Shown here one piece after another: positions 1 to 6,107 of a DNA stretch of 12,623 bases. The notes beneath the pieces were generated by a model. The model was not told the origin of the DNA. It did no database searches and saw only the letters and a list, made by a program, of their open reading frames with translations. Position numbers and translations under genes: made by a program. The stretch lies in the NCBI GenBank assembly GCA_030696545.1, contig JAUYSA010000008.1, forward strand, positions 1 through 12,623, given 5' to 3'. Numbering within the stretch: position 1 is the first letter of the stretch; each line of letters opens with the position of its first letter. The stretch comes from Hyphomonadaceae bacterium. GTDB lineage: Bacteria > Pseudomonadota > Alphaproteobacteria > Caulobacterales > Hyphomonadaceae.

Positions 1-199
1 CTACACCCGCCACCCGAAAGAGCCTTATCGCAAAACCCAACCACTGGCGCGTAAATTGGCGCGTTTGCGACTAAGTTGCAAGTGATTCTGGGCGTTGAAA
101 GGCGAAACAGGCCGTATCGTCTCATCGTTAGGTTGTATTGATATGCCCACCGCGCAATTCTGCTTGACCCAAAGGGGGCCAAGGCTCTGAGGTTCTGAA
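1..199. other. Intergenic leader upstream of zwf
   Basis: No convincing gene is seen here; the open frames on the minus strand lack recognisable protein character. The stretch must hold the zwf promoter, but I find no clear -35/-10 pair. An 8-base direct repeat TGGCGCGT occurs at 45-52 and 57-64 (12-bp period, about one helical turn), followed by TTGCGA and TTGCAA at 65-70 and 76-81. These could be regulator half-sites or chance. A GAGG at 189-192 is the ribosome binding site of zwf. Confidence 0.4.
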
Positions 200-1651
200 A
201 TGTCTGATCCGGGGGCTTTCGTCATTTTTGGCGCGACGGGTGATCTTGCCCGCCGGATGCTGTTTCCGTCGCTCTATTTCCTTGATGCTGACGGGCTTTT
301 GCCCAGTCGGCTGCGGATCGTTGGGGCGGCAAGGTCGAACCATACCGACGCCGAGTTCCGCAAGGATGTCGAAGGCTGGGTACGGGAACGCGCCGGCGCA
401 TTCTTCTCGGCCGAAGCGTGGGACACCTTCGCCAAGCGGCTGGTTTACGCCCCCGGCGACGCCACCGACCCCAAAAGCTACGCCACGCTAAAACAGCGCC
501 TCGAAGGCACAGAAGGCGGCGCGCTGTTCTATCTGTCGACCTCGCCTGCCCTCTACATTCCGATTGTGAAGGGACTGGCGGCCGAGAACCTCACCAACGA
601 TCCGAACCGCGTCATCGTCGAGAAGCCGATCGGCAAGAGTTGGGCGACCTGCGAGCAGATCAACTCTGCCATCGCGGAGCACTTCAGCGAGAACCGCACC
701 TTCCGCATCGACCACTATCTCGGCAAGGAAACGGTCCAGAACCTCATCGCGCTCCGTTTCGGCAACGCGCTGTTCGAGCCGCTGTGGAACCGCCACACGA
801 TCGACCATGTCCAGATCACCGTCGCCGAGACGCTCGGCGTTGAAGGCCGCTTCGGCTATTACGACGAGTACGGCGCGACACGGGACATGGTGCAGAACCA
901 CATCCTGCAGTTGCTTTGCCTGATCGCCATGGAGCCGCCATCGAACCTGCGCCCTGAATCCGTGCGCGGCGAGAAGGTCAAAGTCCTCCGCTCCCTGCGT
1001 CCGATCCGAGACTCCGAACTGCGCGAGAAGACGGTGCGCGGCCAGTATGCGCGCGGCGTCACGGACGGGAAAAGCGTTCCGAGCTACGTTGAAGAGGAAG
1101 GCGGCAAACCTTCTGATACGGAAACCTTCGTCGCCCTCTGCGCGCATGTCGACAACTGGCGCTGGGCTGGCGTGCCCTTCTACCTGCGTACGGGCAAGCG
1201 CCTGCCGACGCGCACCTCGCAGATCGTCATTCAGTTCCGGGACGTGCCGCACTCGATTTTCAACGGCAGCCCCCTGATGGCCAACCGGCTCACCATCACG
1301 CTGCAGCCAGAAGAATCGATCGCGCTGACCATCATGAACAAGACGCCTTCGCTCACGCAGGGTGGATATGAGCTGCAGCCCCTGACGCTGAACCTCTCCC
1401 TGCTCGACGCCTTCAAGGGCGAGAAGCGCCGCCGCATCGCCTATGAGCGGCTTCTGCTGGAAGCGATCTCGGACAACTCCACACTCTTCGTTCGCCGCGA
1501 CGAGGCGGAAGCCGCCTGGGTGTGGATCGATCGCATCATCGAAGGCTGGGGGCGCACTGGCATGAAGCCAATGCCCTACCAGGCTGGAAGCTGGGGCCCG
1601 GCCGGCGCCTTCGCTCTGACTGAACGCAATGGCCATAGCTGGTACGAATAA
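200..1651 (+). CDS. zwf: Glucose-6-phosphate 1-dehydrogenase
   Basis: Oxidises glucose-6-phosphate to 6-phosphogluconolactone with reduction of NAD(P)+, the entry step of the ED and pentose phosphate routes; cytoplasmic. The 483-residue length is normal for the family. The Rossmann nucleotide-binding motif FGATGDLARR lies at residues 10-19, EKPIG at 141-145, and the substrate-binding/active-site signature RIDHYLGKE at 169-177. The C-terminal part continues the family fold without gaps to the end. The ATG is preceded by GAGG with a 7-nt spacer. pgl follows at once (13 nt, or overlapping if its upstream ATG is used), so the two are almost certainly co-transcribed. Cofactor preference cannot be judged from sequence alone. 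Confidence 0.97.
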   Translation: MSDPGAFVIFGATGDLARRMLFPSLYFLDADGLLPSRLRIVGAARSNHTDAEFRKDVEGWVRERAGAFFSAEAWDTFAKRLVYAPGDATDPKSYATLKQRLEGTEGGALFYLSTSPALYIPIVKGLAAENLTNDPNRVIVEKPIGKSWATCEQINSAIAEHFSENRTFRIDHYLGKETVQNLIALRFGNALFEPLWNRHTIDHVQITVAETLGVEGRFGYYDEYGATRDMVQNHILQLLCLIAMEPPSNLRPESVRGEKVKVLRSLRPIRDSELREKTVRGQYARGVTDGKSVPSYVEEEGGKPSDTETFVALCAHVDNWRWAGVPFYLRTGKRLPTRTSQIVIQFRDVPHSIFNGSPLMANRLTITLQPEESIALTIMNKTPSLTQGGYELQPLTLNLSLLDAFKGEKRRRIAYERLLLEAISDNSTLFVRRDEAEAAWVWIDRIIEGWGRTGMKPMPYQAGSWGPAGAFALTERNGHSWYE

Positions 1652-1664
1652 CGGGCTGGTAGGA

Positions 1665-2372
1665 ATGAGCGCGACCGTCTCCCACGAGGAAACCTTCTTC
1701 CCTGATCGCAGGCGTCTTTACGCCGGCGCCTGTCAGGATTTCGCCGACAGGCTGGCGGACATCATCAAGAAGCGCCGCAAGGCTTCCATGGCGCTCGCCG
1801 GCGGCACAACGCCCGGACCGCTCTATGACGCGCTCTCCAATGTTCCGATCAACTGGGAGAAGGTCTCGCTCACCCTGACGGACGAGCGCTGGGTACATCC
1901 GGAAGATCCGGCATCGAACGAATTCCTGATCCGCGACACGCTGATGCGCCGCCGCGCCGCCGTCGCCACCTTTGTTCCCCTCAAGACCAATCACGCCAAG
2001 GCATCCGGCGGCGCCGCCACCGCTGAAAAGCGCATCGCGCCGATCATGCCGTTCGACATCTGCCTGCTCGGCATGGGGCCAGACGGCCACATCGCATCGC
2101 TGATCCCCGGTGCGGAAGGTTTCGGTGCGGCCGTCGATCCAGCCGGCACGCGCAAACTCGCCGGCATTCACGCCCCCGGCGCTGCGGGCGCGCCCGAGCG
2201 CATGACACTGACCGTGCCAGGCATCCTAGCCTCGCGCCGCATCGTCCTGCTGTTCATGGGACAGGACAAACTCAACGTCTTCAACGAAGCCAAGGACGGC
2301 CGCGGCAACTCACCTATCAAGGAATTGCTGGCGCAGAAAAAAGTCCCCGTCCACGCCTTGTGGGCGCCGTAA
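1665..2372 (+). CDS. pgl: 6-phosphogluconolactonase
   Basis: Hydrolyses 6-phosphogluconolactone to 6-phosphogluconate, the step after Zwf. Counted from the ATG at 1665 the protein has 235 residues, close to other bacterial Pgl (NagB/SugarP isomerase fold). Visible motifs are GGTTPGPLYD (46-55, phosphate loop), LTDERWV (71-77), and LLGMGPDGHIAS from about 134 with the GPDGH catalytic region at 138-142. Near the C-terminus is RMTLTVPGILASRRIVLLF. Start choice is uncertain: an in-frame ATG at 1629 would overlap the zwf end by 23 nt and add 12 low-complexity residues, but has no ribosome binding site. The 1665 ATG has AGGA directly in front, unusually close, so translational coupling to zwf is likely. 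The stop lies 4 nt from the stop of the convergent GST gene. Confidence 0.94.
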   Translation: MSATVSHEETFFPDRRRLYAGACQDFADRLADIIKKRRKASMALAGGTTPGPLYDALSNVPINWEKVSLTLTDERWVHPEDPASNEFLIRDTLMRRRAAVATFVPLKTNHAKASGGAATAEKRIAPIMPFDICLLGMGPDGHIASLIPGAEGFGAAVDPAGTRKLAGIHAPGAAGAPERMTLTVPGILASRRIVLLFMGQDKLNVFNEAKDGRGNSPIKELLAQKKVPVHALWAP

Positions 2373-2376
2373 GCGC

Positions 2377-3123
2377 TTAACTGTCCTTCAGCGCAGGCGA
2401 ACTTCCCACCCGGCCATCCGGACGCGCAACTTTCAGCATGCGCTGGAACGCGGGCCGCGCCTCCATGCGATCCTGCCACGCAGCAAGCTTGGGATAGAGG
2501 CTCATGTCCGCGACCTTGATGCGATCGGCATAATCGCTCGGAAACCACATCATGATGTCAGCGGCGGAAAATTCCTTGCCGCCGAAATATTCGTGGGTCG
2601 CAAGGAAGTTCTCGGCGAACCTCATCGCGCGCTGCCCATCCGTCTCCTCGCCCGTCGGCTTGACGCCAGTGGTCGCGCGTGCGGTGCGATAATCCGCGAT
2701 CACATCCGCCGCCAGAGTGCCCTCGGAGAAATGCATCCACAGCAGGTGAGCCGGATAATCCGGCGACTCGACTGGCGGGATCAACTGCCGGCCAGCATTG
2801 CGATCCAGGATCAGCTGCATGATCGCCGCCGACTCCACCAGCACCTCGCCGTTATAGATCACGGTCGGCGCGACAGGCATCAGCGGGCTAATCTCGCGAA
2901 TGGCGTTCATCGATGCAGTGAGATCGCCGCGCGCAAACTTCAGCGTATAGGGCAGCCCCAACTCCTCGCACAGCCAGACGATCCGCTCGGACCGCCGCCC
3001 TTCGAGGTGATAGATGGTGAGCTCCATCGGAGCCGACGCTGGCGCAACCGGCGGCGACTGCACACACCCTGTCGGCGCAAGGCAAAGCGCCAGACCTAGC
3101 CCAATCATTCCAAACCGATTCAT
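2377..3123 (-). CDS. Glutathione S-transferase-like protein with N-terminal signal/lipoprotein-type leader
   Basis: A 248-residue protein. Residues 33 to the end are a standard soluble GST. The thioredoxin-like N-domain begins MELTIYHLEGRRSERIVWL and has the ELGLPY turn, a VAPTV cis-proline loop and the ESAAI glutathione-binding turn. The all-helical C-domain includes FSAADIMM. What is odd is residues 1-32: MNRFGMIGLGLALCLAPTGC followed by a Pro/Ala/Ser linker, that is, a basic start, a hydrophobic core and a lipobox-like end at Cys20. Pro at -3 makes the lipobox atypical. The start at 3123 has GAGGGTGG in front, whereas the ATG at 3027 that would give a plain cytosolic GST has no ribosome binding site. 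It lies 82 nt downstream of the first curlin gene on the same strand and may be co-transcribed. Substrate unknown; an envelope location is inferred. Confidence 0.85.
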   Translation of the reverse strand: MNRFGMIGLGLALCLAPTGCVQSPPVAPASAPMELTIYHLEGRRSERIVWLCEELGLPYTLKFARGDLTASMNAIREISPLMPVAPTVIYNGEVLVESAAIMQLILDRNAGRQLIPPVESPDYPAHLLWMHFSEGTLAADVIADYRTARATTGVKPTGEETDGQRAMRFAENFLATHEYFGGKEFSAADIMMWFPSDYADRIKVADMSLYPKLAAWQDRMEARPAFQRMLKVARPDGRVGSSPALKDS

Positions 3124-3205
3124 TTTCCACCCTCGTTTTTGCCGACCTTCCATCAGCACACCGGGGGCGTCCACATCTCATTTCGCGGCGAGGAACACGC
3201 TCGCG

Positions 3206-3700
3206 TCAGTATCCCTTGAAGCCCAACCGCTGCCAGTAGCCCTTCTTGCCCGGGTCAAGATTACAAAGGTGCGCGGGGATTTCGTAACTCCCCTTCTTCG
3301 TCTGGACGACGCCGCGATTCTGGTTGGAGCCTTCCTGCACGACGTCAGTGGAGAGGTTCTTGCCGATCTGCACCACGCACGCAGCGTTGTTATTGCCTGT
3401 CTGCGTGATCGAGGCATCATTGCCGCGCCCAAGCTGCTTGATCGTTGCGTCATTGCCCGCGCCGGTCTGGTTTATGAGTCCGGTATTGCTGACGCCGTCC
3501 TGTCTGATGCCGGCGGCATTCTTCGCGCCATTCTGCGAGACTGCCGCGCCATTGTTGCGGCCCTGCTGATGAACATCAACCTTCGCCACCGTCGGCGGAT
3601 GATAGCCATAGCGATCGTAGCGACCTTGGGCGTTCGCGCTCCCCGCGCCCATGGTCGTGACCAGGGCAAGCGTCGCGAGGGAGAGTGTGATGCGTTTCAT
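3206..3700 (-). CDS. Curlin-repeat amyloid subunit, 8 half-repeats plus Cys-containing tail
   Basis: A secreted protein of 164 residues with a clear signal peptide (MKRITLSLATLALVTTMGAG, cleavage probably after SANA, residue 24). After a short Tyr-rich linker, Gln recurs at 45, 56, 67, 78, 89, 100, 111, 122 and 133, exactly every 11 residues. Gly sits two residues after each Gln through 124, and Asn usually five after. This xQxGxxN spacing is the curlin (CsgA/CsgB) pattern, where two 11-residue strands make one 22-residue repeat. Beyond the repeats is a 31-residue basic/aromatic tail ending FKGY. Cys108 lies inside a repeat and Cys146 in the tail; CsgA has none. The start at 3700 is preceded by AGGAG at 9 nt; an in-frame ATG at 3724 would put 8 residues before the signal peptide. 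A nucleator (CsgB-like) role is possible but unproven. Confidence 0.87.
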   Translation of the reverse strand: MKRITLSLATLALVTTMGAGSANAQGRYDRYGYHPPTVAKVDVHQQGRNNGAAVSQNGAKNAAGIRQDGVSNTGLINQTGAGNDATIKQLGRGNDASITQTGNNNAACVVQIGKNLSTDVVQEGSNQNRGVVQTKKGSYEIPAHLCNLDPGKKGYWQRLGFKGY

Positions 3701-3727
3701 GTGAAAGCGCTCCTGAACAGACAAACT

Positions 3728-4225
3728 CTACGAACGAATATCGCGGCAGACTTCACGGCCGCCCGCACGCACCTTCAACACCGCCCGGAAGCTCGCGCCA
3801 CGCTCCAGCGAAATCTCGGAAGAACCGAGCTCCTGCTTCACGCCGCGCGCAGCATCGAACGGTCCGCCTTGCGAAATGTCAGACGAACCGCCCTTGCCAT
3901 TCTTGGTGATCACGATCGAAAACTCGCCCGACAGCGAACGGTCCGAGCGCACAACCGGCGTGATCCGCACGCCATGCGATGTCTTCACCACGGCGATGTC
4001 GCAGAACAGGATTTCGGCCTGCCGCACGACAACGGGTGGCGGCGCCAGACGCGCCGTCTGCGGCGCTTCCGCAACCAGAACAGGCGGCGCGCCATCAAGC
4101 TGGACGACAAGCTCCGCATCTTCTTCAGGCGGCGCATATGCCTCCTGAACCGCCTCCGCCGTCATGCCAGCCGAACAACCCGCGAGGGCGATGACGGCCG
4201 TGAGTGCGATCAGATGTCTGGACAT
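3728..4225 (-). CDS. csgH: CsgH-like curli amyloid-control protein with lipoprotein signal
   Basis: A 165-residue protein. Residues 1-17 are a lipoprotein signal with a consensus lipobox LAGC (Cys17), then Ser at +2, compatible with outer-membrane sorting. An acidic and Pro-rich linker runs to about residue 70. The C-terminal 95 residues resemble the CsgH/CsgC-type immunoglobulin-like fold. Seen here are FCDI (Cys75), a stretch of alternating strands, SGEF, KNGKGGSSDISQGGPF (108-123) and a last strand with EVC (Cys160). Established knowledge: CsgC in enterobacteria and CsgH in alphaproteobacteria are periplasmic inhibitors of premature curlin polymerisation. The gene sits between two curlin genes on the same strand (69 nt and 27 nt gaps), which strongly supports the role. 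The membrane anchor and long linker are additions to the short soluble form I know of. AAGGAG lies 8 nt before the ATG. Confidence 0.75.
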   Translation of the reverse strand: MSRHLIALTAVIALAGCSAGMTAEAVQEAYAPPEEDAELVVQLDGAPPVLVAEAPQTARLAPPPVVVRQAEILFCDIAVVKTSHGVRITPVVRSDRSLSGEFSIVITKNGKGGSSDISQGGPFDAARGVKQELGSSEISLERGASFRAVLKVRAGGREVCRDIRS

Positions 4226-4250
4226 GGAACCTGCTCCTTCAGAAGCGATC

Positions 4251-4276
4251 CGGGGCGGCGGCGATCCGCCGCCCCG
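4251..4276 (-). promoter_or_regulatory. GC-rich stem-loop between the second curlin gene and csgH
   Basis: Perfect 10-bp inverted repeat: CGGGGCGGCG at 4251-4260 pairs with CGCCGCCCCG at 4267-4276 around the 6-nt loop GCGATC. It lies 18 nt after the stop of the leftward curlin gene and 25 nt before the csgH start. No T-run follows in either direction, so it is not a classical intrinsic terminator. More likely it is an mRNA-stabilising or partial-termination hairpin that lets the curlin be made in excess over CsgH. A 9-base direct repeat GAACCTGCT (4227-4235, 4276-4284) brackets it. Confidence 0.6.
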
Positions 4277-4294
4277 AACCTGCTGGTTGGGCCG

Positions 4295-4804
4295 TTAGTT
4301 GTAGCCGCTCTGCACGACCACCGAGATGTTGCCTTCGCCGCGCTGGCGGACCTCGACATCCTGCCCGTTGCCGGTCTGGATGATCGCCGAGGCGTTGTTG
4401 GCGCCGGACTGATCCGTAAGCGCACGGTGGCCCGTGCCCATCTGCGCCGTACCGGCGACGTTGTTGTAGCCGTTCTGGCGCGTATCAGCCTTCAGACGCA
4501 GGCCATCCTGAGCTGTGACCGCAAGGTTGCTTTCGCCGCGCTGCTCCGTCATCGACTGGTTGCGCGTGCCATACTGGTCCATGCGCAGGAAGTTGTTATA
4601 GCCGCTCTGCACGCCCTGCGCGTAGTGGCCGCGACCGCCCTGCACAGTCACCGATCCGTTGCGGTCGCCCTTCTGCGAGAGGGCAACGCCATGGCCCGAG
4701 CCACGCTGATCGACCTGCACGCGGTTGCGGCTCTGGGCTTCGGCGATGCCGACAGTACCGGCCAGCATGGCGACGGCGACAGCGGCTGAAAGAATGCGTT
4801 TCAT
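4295..4804 (-). CDS. Curlin-repeat amyloid subunit, 12.5 gapless half-repeats
   Basis: A secreted 169-residue protein. It has signal peptide MKRILSAAVAVAMLAGTVGI with cleavage probably after AEA (residue 23), and the repeat region starts only about ten residues later. Gln occurs at 33, 44, 55, 66, 77, 88, 99, 110, 121, 132, 143, 154 and 165: thirteen positions with exact 11-residue spacing. Each is followed by Gly two residues on, and Asn or His commonly five on. No insertion or deletion breaks the register, and the chain ends inside the thirteenth unit (VQSGYN). This is the CsgA/CsgB curlin architecture, about six 22-residue repeats, and the best candidate here for the major fibre subunit. 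GGAG stands 8 nt before the ATG. It is first in the leftward block, so its promoter should lie in 4805-4990. No Cys. CsgG/E/F for export must be encoded elsewhere. Confidence 0.9.
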   Translation of the reverse strand: MKRILSAAVAVAMLAGTVGIAEAQSRNRVQVDQRGSGHGVALSQKGDRNGSVTVQGGRGHYAQGVQSGYNNFLRMDQYGTRNQSMTEQRGESNLAVTAQDGLRLKADTRQNGYNNVAGTAQMGTGHRALTDQSGANNASAIIQTGNGQDVEVRQRGEGNISVVVQSGYN

Positions 4805-4990
4805 AGTGCGAACTCCGTTTCAATTCGCGCTTGTTTTCTTGCCGGCGCGACACGAGCAGAATTGGCTCCGCCACATGACCCGTGGTTGAACAGCGAATTC
4901 AGAGTGCAGGTTTCTGCAGTTGCCGCTGACCAGCGCGGCCGTGCTAGGTTGCGTGCGCGATCACACCATTTCTGAACACAGCATAACCCG
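4805..4990. promoter_or_regulatory. Divergent control region, curlin block (leftward) and esterase-edd-eda (rightward)
   Basis: A 186-nt gap between two divergent starts, so it must hold at least the leftward curlin promoter. I see no strong sigma70-type hexamer pair. For the rightward side TTGCCG (4920-4925) and TAGGTT (4945-4950) are spaced 19 nt, which is weak. A small inverted repeat TGCAG-GTTT-CTGCA lies at 4905-4918. The lack of a consensus promoter fits, but does not show, dependence on an activator or alternative sigma factor. Confidence 0.35.
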
Positions 4991-6058
4991 ATGAACCCAT
5001 CCACACTCGAACAGGTCGAACAGCTCACCGCATCGCTGCTGCGTACGCTCGACGCGCTCGGCTTCATCACGCGCCACCTCAGCCCGATCGGCTATTCGCA
5101 CCAGCTCGCGCGCGCAGGCGAACCTGATGCTGACCTGCGGACCGCGCGTGCGTTTCCAGAATGGGATGACCCCTACTCCGCCCTGCGCCCTTTGCTGGAT
5201 ACGGCAAGCGACCACGCGCTCGCTGCAATGGATGGCTTGCGCGAAGCCGCCGCGCCTCCCGAAGACATCACACGCGCATTCAAGGCCTTGCGCCACGCTC
5301 CTCGCGCACTCGAAGCGCTTTACCCGCTAGCTGGCGTCGTCCCATCTGTGAACCGCTTCTTTCTCGAGCCCGCGCTCCGTGCCGACAAGGAGTTGCAGGC
5401 GCACTTCATGAAGCAACCACCGCCGCCGAACACCGGCCTGATGTGCTTCGGCGAGGATCCAGACGCGCGCACGTCGGTCTGGACCTACATTCCGGAAACC
5501 TATTCTCCGGACAAACCCCATCCGGTCATCTTCGCCTTGCATGGCGGTTCAGGACGCGGACGCGCCTTCATCTGGAGCTGGCTCGCCGCAGCCCGCACGC
5601 GCGGCGCGATACTCGTGGCGCCGACATCACTCGGTCAGACATGGGCAATCCAGGGCGAGGATCAGGACACGCCCCACCTCACCCACATTCTGGAATTCAT
5701 CCGCCAGCGATGGACGGTCGATCCGACCCGCATCCTTCTCACCGGAATGAGCGACGGCGGCACGTTCACCTACACATCCGGGCTCGAGCCGTCGTCGCCC
5801 TTCACCCATCTCGCCCCGGTCGCCGCCGCCTTTCATCCGATGCTTGTGCAGACAGCCAGCTCGGAGCGATTGAGCCGGTTGCCGATCCACATCTTGCATG
5901 GCCAGCGCGACTGGATGTTCCCCGTCGATATGGCGCGCGAGGCCCAACGCTATTTCGCCGCCGCCGGAGCCAATGTCACATATCAGGAGATTGACGACCT
6001 CAGCCATGCCTACGGAACAGATCTCAGCTCAATGATTCTGGACTGGCTGTTGGCCTGA
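4991..6058 (+). CDS. Alpha/beta-hydrolase, PHB-depolymerase/phospholipase-like esterase
   Basis: A 355-residue protein without a signal peptide, so probably cytoplasmic. Residues 1 to about 150 are mainly helical and match no domain I recognise. Residues about 155-355 are an alpha/beta hydrolase of the dienelactone hydrolase/PHB depolymerase/carboxylesterase type. The oxyanion segment HGGSGRG starts at His184, and the nucleophile elbow GMSDGG has Ser254. The acid is likely Asp307 in HGQRDWMFP and the base His339 in DLSHAYG, all in the expected order. Substrate is not predictable. The gene starts 186 nt from the divergent curlin gene and ends 49 nt before edd on the same strand, so it may be the first gene of an esterase-edd-eda transcript. 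There is no clear ribosome binding site at the ATG; the start is chosen by frame and lack of a better one. Confidence 0.82.
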   Translation: MNPSTLEQVEQLTASLLRTLDALGFITRHLSPIGYSHQLARAGEPDADLRTARAFPEWDDPYSALRPLLDTASDHALAAMDGLREAAAPPEDITRAFKALRHAPRALEALYPLAGVVPSVNRFFLEPALRADKELQAHFMKQPPPPNTGLMCFGEDPDARTSVWTYIPETYSPDKPHPVIFALHGGSGRGRAFIWSWLAAARTRGAILVAPTSLGQTWAIQGEDQDTPHLTHILEFIRQRWTVDPTRILLTGMSDGGTFTYTSGLEPSSPFTHLAPVAAAFHPMLVQTASSERLSRLPIHILHGQRDWMFPVDMAREAQRYFAAAGANVTYQEIDDLSHAYGTDLSSMILDWLLA

Positions 6059-6107
6059 CGCCGTTTCCGGCCGATATGTGTGACTGAGTCCAACGACGAG
6101 GCACGCC

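Noticed and set aside
25..343. Two minus-strand frames at the left edge
   Set aside because: They overlap the zwf start and its ribosome binding site, are short, and show no domain, signal or codon bias typical of the real genes here.
488..1636. 382-codon minus-strand frame opposite zwf
   Set aside because: Antisense shadow of a high-GC gene with unmistakable Zwf motifs; the product has no family character.
3028..3174. Longer or shorter starts for the GST gene (3174 or 3027)
   Set aside because: 3174 puts a charged stretch before the hydrophobic leader and lacks a ribosome binding site; 3027 also lacks one. 3123 has GAGGGTGG in front and begins a proper leader.
4251..4276. Classical intrinsic terminator
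   Set aside because: The stem is strong but no T-run follows in either direction, and csgH starts 25 nt later on the same strand.
3014..4789. 591-codon open frame on the plus strand across the curlin block
   Set aside because: It is antisense to four genes that have signal peptides, ribosome binding sites and family motifs. Its repetitive Ala/Arg/Leu/His-rich product is what the antisense of a 33-bp-periodic, GC-rich coding region gives.
3206..4804. CRISPR-like or tandem DNA repeat array in the curlin genes
   Set aside because: The 33-bp periodicity is at the protein level; the DNA units are diverged and contiguous with no spacers.
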